DNA of 64,000 nucleotides, from positions 1-64,000 of the forward strand of contig JAUYHF010000004.1 in the NCBI GenBank assembly GCA_030690165.1, read 5' to 3'. The notes below the pieces were generated by a model. That model was not told where the DNA came from, did not search any database, and saw nothing but the letters and a program-made list of their open reading frames with translations. Origin of the DNA: Deltaproteobacteria bacterium. GTDB lineage: Bacteria; Desulfobacterota; GWC2-55-46; UBA9637. The position numbers were made by a program, and so were the translations under genes. This document shows positions 43,761-53,012 of this stretch, piece after piece. Each line of letters opens with the position of its first letter. The stretch's first letter is position 1.

Positions 43761-45494
43761 ATGGCCGTAATAAAGAAGGTTAAAAAAATAGGCGAGATTC
43801 TGGTTGACGCTGGTCTCATTACAAACGCACAGCTTGAAGATGCCTTAAATGTAAGCAAAAGGACAGGCGCCAGGCTCGGCAGGACATTAGTCAATATAGG
43901 CGTTGTAACTGAGGAAGGCATTGCCCATGCGCTTGCCCATCAATTTAATATCCCGTATGTATCATTAAGCGGGGTAATTATAGAGCCTCAGATTATTAAA
44001 CTTATACCAGAGGCCCTGGCCAGAAGATACAAGGTTATCCCGTTTACAAAAGAGGGAAATGCCATCAGGGTGGCAATGTTTGACCCCCTGGATGTATTCG
44101 CCACGGATGACCTTAAGAAGGTCAGCGGTTGTCAGATATTGCCTTCTGTGGCAACAGAACGTGATATTCAAAGGGCCATTGACCAGTATTACGGAGCGGC
44201 AGGCTCTATAGAAGAGATAGCGGGGCACATTGAAGGCGCAGAGATAGAACTTCTCAAGGGCGAGGAGGATATGCCGGAGAAGCTTGAAAGGATTGCCGGC
44301 AAGGCATCTGTTATCCAGCTTGTAAACCTTATAATATCTCAGGCCGTAGCAGAAAGGGCAAGCGATATACATATAGAGCCAAGCGGATTACGAACTGAGG
44401 CTGGAGGCCGGGATGAGGACATTTTAAGAGTGAGGATGAGGGTGGACGGTGTTCTGCATGAGATGAGCAATCTTCCTCTTAAACTGCATCCTGCTGTTTT
44501 GTCCAGGGTAAAGATACTTGGCGGATTGGATATTGCTGAAAAAAGGCTTCCCCAGGACGGAAGGTTTAATATCAAGGTCGGCAACAGCGATATTGATATA
44601 CGTCTTTCTACGCTTCCCATCATATTTGGGGAAAAGGCTGTTATGCGGCTATTGGACAAAACCTCGCTTCTCTTAAAACTTGAGGAATTGACCCCTTTCC
44701 CTGACACATTAGAGATATTAAAAAAGATGGTTAAAAAGCCGTTTGGCATGATACTCCTTACAGGTCCTACAGGAAGCGGCAAGACAACAACCGCCTATAC
44801 TATCCTCTCCATGATAAACTCCATAGACAAAAACATTGTGACTGTGGAGGATCCGGTGGAGTATAAACTGAAAATAATAAATCAGGTTCAGGTAAACACC
44901 AAGGTCGGCATAACTTTTGCAAATGCCCTGCGCCATATCCTGAGACAGGATCCTGATATTGTAATGATAGGAGAAATAAGGGACAGGGAAACCGCAGAGA
45001 TTGCCATACATGCGGCGCTCACAGGGCATCTCGTCATATCAACCATACATACCAATAATGCGGTAGGGACAATAACCCGCCTCATTGATATGGGCATAGA
45101 GCCGTTCCTTATATCTTCTGCTATCACCTGTCTTGTCGGACAGAGGTTGATAAGGGGGATATGCCAAAAATGCAAGGTTTCTTATCAGCCTTCACCGAAT
45201 ATGCTTAAAGAACTGGGCATCCCTGCTGCAGAGAAGATTCCATCATTTTACAAAGGTCAGGGGTGCGCTGCATGCAAAGGGAGCGGGCTCAAAGGCCGTC
45301 TTGGAATTTTTGAGACTCTATTGATAAATGAAGACATCAGAAAATTGATATTAGAGAAAAGCGACGCCGGCAAAATATTAGAGGCATCAATAAAACACGG
45401 TTTCAAGACGCTGCGGCATGAGGGCATAAGGGCTGTTTTAAACGGATACACAACAATAGAAGAGGTTTTGCAGGCAACGCAGGAGATAGAATAG
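43761..45494 (+). CDS. pilB: Type IV pilus assembly / type II secretion ATPase (PilB/GspE)
   Basis: This hexameric ATPase powers pilus extension or secretion from the cytoplasmic face. Residues 1 to about 150 form a GspE N-terminal domain (KKIGEILVDAGLITNAQLEDAL). The motor domain has Walker A GPTGSGKTTT, an Asp box, Walker B with DPDIVMIGEIRDRETAEIA, and His-box HAALTGHLV. The zinc-binding tetracysteine CQKC...CAAC is present. At 577 residues it is full length. pilC follows after a repeat hairpin. Confidence 0.93.
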   Translation: MAVIKKVKKIGEILVDAGLITNAQLEDALNVSKRTGARLGRTLVNIGVVTEEGIAHALAHQFNIPYVSLSGVIIEPQIIKLIPEALARRYKVIPFTKEGNAIRVAMFDPLDVFATDDLKKVSGCQILPSVATERDIQRAIDQYYGAAGSIEEIAGHIEGAEIELLKGEEDMPEKLERIAGKASVIQLVNLIISQAVAERASDIHIEPSGLRTEAGGRDEDILRVRMRVDGVLHEMSNLPLKLHPAVLSRVKILGGLDIAEKRLPQDGRFNIKVGNSDIDIRLSTLPIIFGEKAVMRLLDKTSLLLKLEELTPFPDTLEILKKMVKKPFGMILLTGPTGSGKTTTAYTILSMINSIDKNIVTVEDPVEYKLKIINQVQVNTKVGITFANALRHILRQDPDIVMIGEIRDRETAEIAIHAALTGHLVISTIHTNNAVGTITRLIDMGIEPFLISSAITCLVGQRLIRGICQKCKVSYQPSPNMLKELGIPAAEKIPSFYKGQGCAACKGSGLKGRLGIFETLLINEDIRKLILEKSDAGKILEASIKHGFKTLRHEGIRAVLNGYTTIEEVLQATQEIE

Positions 45495-45495
45495 G

Positions 45496-45571
45496 GTCAA
45501 AGAGTCAAAGGGTCAAAGATTTAAAGAAGCGAGGTTTTACTCTGACTCTTTGACTCTCTGACTCTTTGGAG
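45496..45571 (+). repeat. Tandem 8-nt repeat hairpin between pilB and pilC
   Basis: The left arm has units AGAGTCAA, AGGGTCAA and AGATTTAA. A GGTTTT loop follows, then a right arm of units TCTTTGAC and TCTCTGAC. The arms are complementary. The unit closely resembles that between ilvN and ilvC (21931-22008), about 23 kb away. It overlaps the pilC ribosome-binding site (GGAGGA). Confidence 0.75.
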
Positions 45572-45575
45572 GACT

Positions 45576-46790
45576 ATGCCATTCTTTTCATACAGGGCAA
45601 GAAACAGGACAGGGGTATTGGTTACAGGCAGGATGGAGGCTGCAACCAGGACTGCGGCTGAAACCAATATCGACAGGATGGGGCTTATACCCCTATCTGT
45701 CAAGCCTGCAAAAAAATCCATTGAACTCCCTGACATAAACCTTCTCTTTCAGACTATAACCCCGCAGGACACCATTCTCTTCAGCCGGCAGTTGGCTACA
45801 TTATTCACTGCCGGCATTCCTTTAACAAGAGCGCTGTTCACTCTGGAAACCCAACTCAGCAATAAGAAATTAACAAATATCATAAAAACCGTCAGAGAGG
45901 ATGTTGAAGGCGGGGCTACATTCGCGCAGGCCTTAAAAAAACATCCGCATATCTTTGATGAAACATATTACAGCATGGTAGAGGCCGGCGAGGCTGGCGG
46001 TATACTGGACAGTATCCTCGATAGATTGGCCGCCATGAAGGAAAGGATACAGGAGATAAATTCAAAGGTTAAGTCCGCAACGCTTTATCCCAAAATAGTT
46101 GTCGCGGCTATTTTGATAGCCGTAATTATACTTATGACATTTGTTGTTCCAAAGTTTGCAAGGCTATATTCAAATTTCAATGTGCCTCTGCCGCTTCCCA
46201 CAAGGATTCTGATTGCAATGTCAAATTTCTTTTCATCATATTGGTATCTGGCAGCCATTGCCGCTATTCTCCCCATTGTAATCTTCAAATGGTATACAAA
46301 GACCGATGCAGGCCATTACAATTGGGATAAATGGAAGCTTAACATACCAATCTTCGGCCCTTTTTCACAGAAGGCTACCATGTCCAGATTTGCAAGGGTG
46401 TTTGGCTCGCTTTATAAAAGCGGGCTGCCAATACTCCAGTCCCTTGATATAGTGTCAAGGGTGACTGATAACAGGCTTATATCCAGGGCAGTAAAGGATA
46501 TAGAGATAGACATAAGGTCTGGAAAGAGCTTGTCTGAGTTAATGGAGCAAAGCCGTCTTTTCCCCCCGATGGTTGTACAGATGGTTCGGGTTGGCGAGGA
46601 GACAGGCGCTCTTGATGAGATGCTGGAAAAGGTTGCCCAGTATTATGATCAGGAGGTTGATTATACTGTAAAAAACCTGACCACAAGCCTTGAGCCCATC
46701 CTCCTCACCGTTATATTCGGCATGGTTTTATTTCTGGCGCTTGCCATATTCCTTCCTATGTGGGACATAGTAAGTATTGTGAAGAGATGA
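45576..46790 (+). CDS. pilC: Type IV pilus / type II secretion inner-membrane protein (PilC/GspF)
   Basis: The 404-residue integral membrane protein has the GspF duplication: FSRQLATLFTAGIPLTRAL with helices at about 170-190 and 218-240, then ARVFGSLYKSGLPILQSL with the final helix at about 375-398. Each half includes the conserved Gly-Glu (VEAGEAGGILD, VGEETGALDEML). PilC is the platform that PilB turns. The sensor kinase gene begins 1 nt after its stop. Confidence 0.93.
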   Translation: MPFFSYRARNRTGVLVTGRMEAATRTAAETNIDRMGLIPLSVKPAKKSIELPDINLLFQTITPQDTILFSRQLATLFTAGIPLTRALFTLETQLSNKKLTNIIKTVREDVEGGATFAQALKKHPHIFDETYYSMVEAGEAGGILDSILDRLAAMKERIQEINSKVKSATLYPKIVVAAILIAVIILMTFVVPKFARLYSNFNVPLPLPTRILIAMSNFFSSYWYLAAIAAILPIVIFKWYTKTDAGHYNWDKWKLNIPIFGPFSQKATMSRFARVFGSLYKSGLPILQSLDIVSRVTDNRLISRAVKDIEIDIRSGKSLSELMEQSRLFPPMVVQMVRVGEETGALDEMLEKVAQYYDQEVDYTVKNLTTSLEPILLTVIFGMVLFLALAIFLPMWDIVSIVKR

Positions 46791-46791
46791 A

Positions 46792-47955
46792 ATGGAAAAA
46801 TGGCTGTCAAAGAAAAATGTCAGGCTGAGTCTGTATTTTTTCATGCCTGTATTTTTTGCCTCTTTTGCAATAGGACTCGGTCTTACAATAATTGAGGCAA
46901 TGGACAGGCTTCTGCCGGCAGGCACTATCCTGTCATCTCATAGGCAGGATATTGAATATCTGCGCTGGTATGTAAAGGTGGCAACCCTCGGAGGCGCTGC
47001 AATTGCTGTTATTACAGGTCTTTTAATTGCATTTGCCTTAAACAGGCCGCTTAAGAGGCTGGAGGATACATTAAAAAAGATTGCCGCGGGAAACATAGAG
47101 GAATTAAACTTAGACATCACAAATGAGTTTGTCTCTTTAAGCAAAACCTTTAATACCGCTATTTCAACCATAAAACAACGTCTCTTAACGGCAAAGGACA
47201 GCGCATCCGATGAAGCGGTTCATGGCTTGGAAAGATTAGAAAGATTGGCTGTGCTTGGCGGAATATCAGCCATAATCGCCCATGAAATAAAAAATCCGCT
47301 TGCATCCATAAAGGGGCTGACCCAGCTTATGGCTGAGAAGGCGGGCATGGACAGCGATGCAATAAAATACATATCTGTAATGCTTGAGGAAATAGACCGC
47401 CTGAACAAGGTGGCAGATAATCTTCTTTATCTTGCAAAACCTTCTAAAGAGGACTACAGATACTGCGATATAAGGCAGCTTTTAGACAAGGTTGCGGCTA
47501 AGGCGCTCCATGCAATAGATAAAAAAGTTGAAATATTAAAAGACTCTGATAAAGCGCCGGTAGAGATATGGATGGATAGCGATAGATTGGAAAGGGCGTT
47601 TTTAAATCTCATGATAAATGCCCTACAGTCAACCCTTGAAAATAAAGGGCAAGATTCAGGGGGAGCAGTTGCAATTACTGTTGCAAAATATGGAGATACG
47701 GTGTTTGTTAAGATAACCAACAAGGGTTCCTTTATCCCTGCACAAGGCAGGGAGCAAATATTTGAGCCTTTTTATACTACGAAAGGCAGGGGAACCGGGC
47801 TCGGCCTTGCTGTTGCAAAACATATTATATCATCCCACGGCGGAGATATAAGGGTTGAAAGCAATGAAGAAGAGACAACTTTCATTGTAGAGCTTCCGCT
47901 CACATCCCCATCCCTTGACGGGAGGGGGCAGGGGGAGGGTTTTCATCGTGCTTAA
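46792..47955 (+). CDS. Membrane sensor histidine kinase, PilS/NtrB-like
   Basis: Two membrane segments (about residues 15-37 and 62-85), a HAMP-like linker (NRPLKRLEDTLKKIAAGNIEE), a dimerisation helix with the phosphorylated His in AIIAHEIKNPLASIKGL, and an ATPase domain (NLMINALQS, GRGTGLGLAVAKHIISSHGG). Total 387 residues. Its C-terminal tail (about SPSLDGRGQGEGFHRA) is encoded by a palindromic repeat. The response-regulator gene starts inside this tail. With pilB and pilC upstream it may control pilus genes, but that is inferred from context. Confidence 0.9.
   Translation: MEKWLSKKNVRLSLYFFMPVFFASFAIGLGLTIIEAMDRLLPAGTILSSHRQDIEYLRWYVKVATLGGAAIAVITGLLIAFALNRPLKRLEDTLKKIAAGNIEELNLDITNEFVSLSKTFNTAISTIKQRLLTAKDSASDEAVHGLERLERLAVLGGISAIIAHEIKNPLASIKGLTQLMAEKAGMDSDAIKYISVMLEEIDRLNKVADNLLYLAKPSKEDYRYCDIRQLLDKVAAKALHAIDKKVEILKDSDKAPVEIWMDSDRLERAFLNLMINALQSTLENKGQDSGGAVAITVAKYGDTVFVKITNKGSFIPAQGREQIFEPFYTTKGRGTGLGLAVAKHIISSHGGDIRVESNEEETTFIVELPLTSPSLDGRGQGEGFHRA
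47906..47945 (+). repeat. Palindromic repeat at the kinase-regulator junction
   Basis: CCCATCCCTTGACGGGAGGG followed by a G-rich arm, similar to the element inside tsaB (17257-17347). It encodes the kinase's last residues, and its G-rich arm supplies the Shine-Dalgarno for the regulator start at 47948. Confidence 0.6.
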
Positions 47956-49318
47956 CCCCAACATACTCATTGTAGACGATGAATCCAGCATGAGATTTTT
48001 TCTGGCCGAGGCTATGAAAAAGGAAGGCTATTCCTTTGCAACAGCCCCGTCAGGCGAAGAGGCGCTGGAGATATATAAAAAAGAGGCCTTCCCAATTGCT
48101 ATACTTGATATAAAAATGCCGGGCATAAGCGGCATTGAAACATTTGAAAGGATGAAGCATATAAACCCCGATGTAATAGCCATACTCATTACAGCCCACG
48201 GTCTCAAGGATATTCCGATGGAACTCCTTAATAGGGGGATATACGACTACTTTACAAAGCCTTTTGATATAAAGGAGTTACGTGTTGTCATTAAAAGGGC
48301 TGTTGAGAGATGGAAATTAAAAATGGAGGTTAAGGAGCTTCATTCAAGCCTTGAAGAGAAATACAGCTTTGAAGGGATTATTGGAACGAGCCGTAAGATA
48401 AAAGAGGTTTTTAATCTTATGGAAAAAGTTAAGGATGTGGACATAAATGTTCTTATAACAGGCGAGAGCGGAACAGGAAAAGAATTGGTTGCAAAAACCC
48501 TTCATTATATGGGCGCAAGAAAGCATGGGCCTTTTGTAGAGGTAGGCTGTATTGCAATACCTGACACCTTGCTGGAGGCGGAGTTGTTCGGCTATGAAAA
48601 GGGGGCGTTCACAGGCGCGCACAGGCAAAAGGCAGGCAGGATAGAAATTGCTGACAGAGGAACGCTTTTCCTGGACGAGGTAGGCGACCTGTCTCCGTCT
48701 ACCCAGACAAAGCTTTTAAGAATAACACAGGAAAAGACATTCACAAGGATTGGCGGGACAATGCAGATTACTGTGGATTTTCGCCTTATAGCAGCCACAA
48801 ATAAGGATTTGGCAAAGGAGGTTAAAGACGGCAGATTCAGGGAAGACCTTTATTATCGTTTAAATGTAGTTTCCATTAACCTTCCGCCGCTGCGGGAGAG
48901 GAGAGAAGATATTCCACTGCTTGCAAGCCACTTTATAGATAAATACAACATATCGTTTAATAAGAATATAAAAGGTCTGTCTTCCGGGGCTATGGCGCTT
49001 TTTATGGATTATAACTGGTCCGGCAATATAAGAGAACTTGAGAATGTAATCCAGCGCGGCATGGTGCTGGCAGAAGGAGAGACCATAGCTGCTGATGTTG
49101 CGGTGAGGATGTTGAGTAAAGAAGCCGGGGTTGAAGATATGGAGATGTCCTTACGGTCAAAGACAGGACGCATAACAGAAGTGGCTGAAAAAGAGATGAT
49201 AAAAGACGCCCTCGTCAAAACAAGGTGGAAAAAGGGAGAGACGGCAATAATTTTAAATATAAGCAGAAAGAGCCTTTATAATAAAATGAAAAAATATGGA
49301 CTGCTGAAAGAGACCTGA
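47948..49318 (+). CDS. Sigma-54-dependent response regulator, NtrC family
   Basis: A 456-residue activator. The receiver domain has NILIVDDESSMRFFL and the phosphorylation Asp in AILDIKMPGISG. The AAA+ domain has GESGTGKELVAKTLH, the sigma-54 contact loop GAFTGA and the Walker B LFLDEVGDL. A Fis-type helix-turn-helix ends the protein (AIILNISRKSLYNKMKKYGL). GTG 47948 behind GGGGGAGGG is the best start. It overlaps the kinase gene. It should activate RpoN promoters, possibly for pilus genes as PilR does. Confidence 0.93.
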   Translation: MLNPNILIVDDESSMRFFLAEAMKKEGYSFATAPSGEEALEIYKKEAFPIAILDIKMPGISGIETFERMKHINPDVIAILITAHGLKDIPMELLNRGIYDYFTKPFDIKELRVVIKRAVERWKLKMEVKELHSSLEEKYSFEGIIGTSRKIKEVFNLMEKVKDVDINVLITGESGTGKELVAKTLHYMGARKHGPFVEVGCIAIPDTLLEAELFGYEKGAFTGAHRQKAGRIEIADRGTLFLDEVGDLSPSTQTKLLRITQEKTFTRIGGTMQITVDFRLIAATNKDLAKEVKDGRFREDLYYRLNVVSINLPPLRERREDIPLLASHFIDKYNISFNKNIKGLSSGAMALFMDYNWSGNIRELENVIQRGMVLAEGETIAADVAVRMLSKEAGVEDMEMSLRSKTGRITEVAEKEMIKDALVKTRWKKGETAIILNISRKSLYNKMKKYGLLKET

Positions 49319-49325
49319 CATACCC

Positions 49326-50513
49326 CTAACCCCTGCTTTCTAACCCGAAAATTCCTTTCAGCCATCTGACAACGAGTCTCCACGGCATTGCCTCAATCCT
49401 GGATACTATCTCTGCATAAAAATCTTCATACCTTTCTTCCCCTCTTATAACATTATAATATTTTTCCATAAGCAATGGTTCGGATTCCAATATTTCATAC
49501 CACAACACTGGATAAGCATAGACAATATTCCCCAGATTAGCAGCTGCCGATAGTTCCGGGTACAGTTCTGCTGCCATTACTTCCTCATACCGGCTTAAAT
49601 CAATTTTATCATCCCTTATCTTTTCTGATACGACCTTTGCGGCAATCTGGGCGCTTCTTATAGCATAGTATATGCCCTCGCCTAAAAACGGGTCAACCAG
49701 ATGGGCTGCATCGCCGACTGCTAAAACCCTTCCTTTTGCTATCTTCTGTTTTGTATCATGAAAAAATGGTATTGTCCATCCGTGCATGTCATTTATATTC
49801 AGGCCGGAAAGACTCTTTTCTCTTTTAACAAAATCGCCAAAATATTCTTTTACCCTACCTTTTACCTTATGAGAGAGGCCGGCAATACCTACTGAGAGAT
49901 TCTTGCCTTTAGGAAAAATCCATCCGTATCCATGAGGTATACAGCCGAAATCTATAAAAAGCCTTCCTCTTAGTTCTGCCAGTCTTTCCTCTTCAAAAGG
50001 GACCTCAGCCTCAATGGCCACAGCGCACATCTTTGGGCTAAGCCCCAACACATCCCTGCTGACAATACTATTGGCTCCATCAGCGCCTATCAAAATCCTT
50101 GCCCTATATATTCCCCCGGAGGTTTTAACATTTACGTAATCGCCGCATTCTTCAATGCCTGTTACCCTTTCTCCTTCCCTGACAGCAGCGCCGGCCTCTT
50201 TTGCCTTTTCCTTTAAAAGGTTGTCAAATCTATCTCTGTTTACATTATAGCCGATTGGTCTCTGGGATATGACAGGGATGTGTCTTTTTGATCTGTAGGT
50301 AAAAATAACGCCGTAGGTGATATCCTCTGCAACGGATTTGAAGTCAAATGGCAGAACCTTCTCAACCTTTAATGACAGGCATCCACCGCATGGCTTGTAC
50401 CTTGGAAATTTTTCTTTGTCAAAGGCGAGGACATTCAACCCATTCAGGGCAAGCTCATATGCGCAGGTTGCGCCGCCTGGACCAAGGCCGGCTACGATGA
50501 CATCGTATAGCAT
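49326..50513 (-). CDS. Geranylgeranyl reductase family flavoprotein
   Basis: The 395-residue FAD-dependent protein has the dinucleotide-binding start YDVIVAGLGPGGATCAYELA, the family Cys motif PRYKPCGGCLS, and the FAD-ribose motif LAVGDAAHLVDPFLGEGIYYA. Family members reduce isoprenoid chains or act as other FAD-dependent oxidoreductases, so the substrate is open. It is the last gene of a minus-strand redox and iron cluster, and is convergent with the response-regulator gene. Confidence 0.88.
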   Translation of the reverse strand: MLYDVIVAGLGPGGATCAYELALNGLNVLAFDKEKFPRYKPCGGCLSLKVEKVLPFDFKSVAEDITYGVIFTYRSKRHIPVISQRPIGYNVNRDRFDNLLKEKAKEAGAAVREGERVTGIEECGDYVNVKTSGGIYRARILIGADGANSIVSRDVLGLSPKMCAVAIEAEVPFEEERLAELRGRLFIDFGCIPHGYGWIFPKGKNLSVGIAGLSHKVKGRVKEYFGDFVKREKSLSGLNINDMHGWTIPFFHDTKQKIAKGRVLAVGDAAHLVDPFLGEGIYYAIRSAQIAAKVVSEKIRDDKIDLSRYEEVMAAELYPELSAAANLGNIVYAYPVLWYEILESEPLLMEKYYNVIRGEERYEDFYAEIVSRIEAMPWRLVVRWLKGIFGLESRG

Positions 50514-50541
50514 CTTGAATTTAGTTTTGTGTTGGGTCTGT

Positions 50542-51069
50542 TTATTCCAATTCCTTTTCTAAATTAAATTCTATGAAATCAGCCCAGAAGCCGGTATGGA
50601 TAACAGACTCTCTTTCCCATCTTAAAAGTTTGAGGTGGTTTTTTTCCATATCAAGGATCTTTCCGAGGACAGTCTTTTCATCAGGTTCGCGTGCGGCCTT
50701 AAGAAGTCCTGAATAAAAATCCACAGCTTTTTCTTCTGCCCCCATAGCAATTGTTACGGCATTTAATTCGGTTGGATTCTCTTTTAATCTTTTTGTAAGT
50801 TCATTCTCTTCCATAAATATAGGGGCGCTGCTTTTGCCAAAATCCAACGCAACAGCATCCTTATATGCAAGCCAGTTGCCGCCGATTTCTAATGACTTGC
50901 CTATCGCTGTTAATACGTTTATATGTTCAAGCTCTTCCTTGGCAAGATGGCGGAAGACAGTTTTGCCATGTTCATCCTTCAGGGTATTAGAGGCAGTAAT
51001 ATAGAAGTTATAGCCTTTAATTTCTGTGCGGACTGCTATTTTAAGATTCTCTACAGCCTTTTCCTTCAT
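50542..51069 (-). CDS. Rubrerythrin-like diiron protein without rubredoxin domain
   Basis: A 175-residue four-helix protein with diiron ligands in the usual spacing: RTEIKGYNFY, KEELEHINVL, AEEKAVDFYSGLL and DMEKNHLKLL. Rubrerythrins reduce peroxide in anaerobes, receiving electrons from a rubredoxin domain. No C-terminal Cys4 domain is present here. Two genes encoding desulforedoxin-like Cys4 modules lie about 0.3-0.7 kb upstream in the same orientation and may play that role, which is inference. The ATG at 51069 follows AAGGAGG. Confidence 0.87.
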   Translation of the reverse strand: MKEKAVENLKIAVRTEIKGYNFYITASNTLKDEHGKTVFRHLAKEELEHINVLTAIGKSLEIGGNWLAYKDAVALDFGKSSAPIFMEENELTKRLKENPTELNAVTIAMGAEEKAVDFYSGLLKAAREPDEKTVLGKILDMEKNHLKLLRWERESVIHTGFWADFIEFNLEKELE

Positions 51070-51122
51070 ATGTCCTCCTTTTCTATGAAAGCTGCAAATT
51101 ACCGGCAGCCGCAGCCTTAAGG

Positions 51123-51287
51123 CTATCGTCTTCCGGTATCGGTTCTGCCTGCCTTATCTATCTCCTTTTTCCGTTCGAGCGCCTCTCCCCTTATCTTCTC
51201 CTCACACGGATGGCATATGGTAGCCTCGGAAGGCTTGCCGCAGATACTACAGACATGTTTTTTCTCTTTCTCTTTTTTTTCTTCCAT
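51123..51287 (-). CDS. Small two-CxxC zinc-ribbon protein
   Basis: A 54-residue protein read on the minus strand from the ATG at 51287. It begins MEEKKEKEKKHVCSICGKPS and has a second pair in CHPCEEK. It continues as a charged helix to a TAG at 51123. The four cysteines suit zinc or iron binding. A GGTGAG precedes the start. It is short, but the reading frame is supported by the paired CxxC motifs and by its position in a gap otherwise empty for 270 nt. Confidence 0.7.
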   Translation of the reverse strand: MEEKKEKEKKHVCSICGKPSEATICHPCEEKIRGEALERKKEIDKAGRTDTGRR

Positions 51288-51338
51288 ATTTTCTCACCTC
51301 TGTAATTAAGTTTTTATACAGACTGTATGCGTATCTAC

Positions 51339-51602
51339 TTATGATGCTGTGTATAGCCTCATCTTTTTATTGCAGCAGATTGGCTGTAAATTTTCCCCGC
51401 CTTTAATTACCATAAGCTCGCTGCCACACACGGAACATACATACACATGGTTTATAGTCTTAAGCTGAACCATCTCTGTATTACAGCAGACCGGCAGCAG
51501 GCTGCCTCTGCCGCCCCTTATAACAGAGAGTTCAGCGCCGCATACAGGGCATCTGTAAACCCGGCCCAAGGATATTACCCCGAGATTATTACCTGATTTC
51601 AT
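51339..51602 (-). CDS. Tandem desulforedoxin-like protein (two Cys4 modules)
   Basis: The 87-residue protein has two similar modules. The first reads CPVCGAELSVIRGG...CCNTEM, the second CSVCGSELMVIKGG...CCNKKM. The C-x2-C then C-C pattern is that of desulforedoxin and neelaredoxin N-terminal domains, which hold a rubredoxin-like iron centre; zinc is also possible. The ATG at 51602 overlaps the upstream gene's end by 14 nt; a TTG at 51614 is an alternative. The modules are clearly related to the single module in the preceding gene, so tandem duplication is likely. Confidence 0.83.
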   Translation of the reverse strand: MKSGNNLGVISLGRVYRCPVCGAELSVIRGGRGSLLPVCCNTEMVQLKTINHVYVCSVCGSELMVIKGGENLQPICCNKKMRLYTAS

Positions 51603-51792
51603 CTGTTTTCGCAACTAAAGCCATATCTCTGTTGCAGCACTTCGGCTCCATCACGCCGATGCCGCCCTTAGTAACCATAACCATAGCCCCGCATACAGCG
51701 CAGTGGTATGCTCTGCCTACATGTATTGTCCATTCATTTGTCCAATCATCAACAGACCATTCAGCGTCTGCAAGACCTGTCTCCTCTGCCAT
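51589..51792 (-). CDS. Desulforedoxin-like protein (single Cys4 module)
   Basis: A 67-residue protein. An acidic, Trp-rich N-terminus (EWSVDDWTNEWTIHVGRAYH) precedes one module CAVCGAMVMVTKGG...CCNRDM. The ATG at 51792 behind AGGAGGG is better than the upstream in-frame codon at 51843. The module probably binds iron or zinc through four cysteines. It overlaps the tandem-module gene and follows the MidA-like gene by 14 nt. Confidence 0.83.
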   Translation of the reverse strand: MAEETGLADAEWSVDDWTNEWTIHVGRAYHCAVCGAMVMVTKGGIGVMEPKCCNRDMALVAKTDEIR

Positions 51793-51806
51793 AATCCCTC
51801 CTGCCC

Positions 51807-52955
51807 TTACAGCGTATATTTCAAATCCTTGAAACTTAGGCATTTAAGCGCCGGATTTTCTACGCCTTTATGCTGGATGAGAACCTTGAAATCGTCCCCC
51901 ATGCCTCCCGGAAGCGCCAGTTCCTTAATCCCTTGATTCCATTTCAATGTATCTATATCATTGATGCCGATTTCCGCTACTTCTTTCAATTCGTTCCACA
52001 CCCCGATCCCCGTAAGGAAATAAAACTGTGTCGTGAATCCGGTAACCTCCAAACCGGCCTCTCTGCCTGCTAATGCGAGGCTTGTAAAATCAACCTTTGA
52101 TGTTATATCCTGATAGCCGACCCTCTGATAAGGGTTATCGCTCATTGTGTGTCTGTAATAACATTGGATGCCCCCGCCCCTATCTGGATGAAAGAGTTCT
52201 TTTGCGGGAAGACCGTAGTCAATTGTAACAACAAATCCCTTATCAATCAATGCGCCAGCTTTTTTAATCCAGTTCATTGCCCTTAGATTTACCTCTGCGG
52301 TCTGCCCATGCAGAAGCCTTATCCCAAGCCTTTCAAGGTATGCGCTGATTGCAGGGTCTGACAGATCTCCGACTGTTTCTGTAAACCCGCTGTCCTCCAC
52401 ATAGACATAGATTTCCTTTAAACCGTCTGCCTCAATAACGCGATGGATAGGGAATGCGTCAATAAGCTCATTGGAGATAATACAGCCTGTGATACCTGGC
52501 TCTATCTCTTCAATGGCAGAATGGCATGAAAACTCTTCTCTCCGGTCTTTTTCTATCAGGTCTTTTATCAGGGCAGGATTTATATCAACAAGCTTAAACT
52601 CAACAGCGCTGTAAAATTCCTTGAACAACTCCTTGATTGTTCTGCTTATCTGAAATGAAAGCCCTCCACCTCCAGCGCCGGCCTCAACGATTGTAAACAG
52701 CATGGGAGAACCCATTATCTCCCACATCTCTTTAAGCTGTATTGCAATCAGCCTGCCGAATACAGGGCTTATGTCAACATTCGTAAGATAATCGCCTTCT
52801 TTTCCCCATCTTGCGCGGCCGGAGGTATAATATCCCTTGTCAGACCAGTAAAGGGCAGTATCCATAAATTCGGCAAAGGTTATCTTTTCTTTTTCCTGTA
52901 TCCGTCTTTTTATTTCAGAAATGAGCTCAGGATGACCAGAGAAGTTATCAGACAC
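51807..52955 (-). CDS. MidA/NDUFAF7-type SAM-dependent methyltransferase
   Basis: The 382-residue protein has the COG1565 pattern: [40 protein letters not shown], the SAM-binding [29 protein letters not shown] and [19 protein letters not shown]. The mitochondrial relative NDUFAF7 methylates an arginine in complex I during assembly; bacterial roles are mostly unknown. The best start is GTG 52955 with GGAG upstream; an ATG at 53000 lacks a ribosome-binding site. Its leader would carry the large inverted repeat at 53013-53137. Confidence 0.86.
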   Translation of the reverse strand: MSDNFSGHPELISEIKRRIQEKEKITFAEFMDTALYWSDKGYYTSGRARWGKEGDYLTNVDISPVFGRLIAIQLKEMWEIMGSPMLFTIVEAGAGGGGLSFQISRTIKELFKEFYSAVEFKLVDINPALIKDLIEKDRREEFSCHSAIEEIEPGITGCIISNELIDAFPIHRVIEADGLKEIYVYVEDSGFTETVGDLSDPAISAYLERLGIRLLHGQTAEVNLRAMNWIKKAGALIDKGFVVTIDYGLPAKELFHPDRGGGIQCYYRHTMSDNPYQRVGYQDITSKVDFTSLALAGREAGLEVTGFTTQFYFLTGIGVWNELKEVAEIGINDIDTLKWNQGIKELALPGGMGDDFKVLIQHKGVENPALKCLSFKDLKYTL

Positions 52956-53012
52956 TGTTTGCTCCAAATACAACAAAGAAGGAAAAATACCCAAACACAT
53001 TTATTTTTTTGG

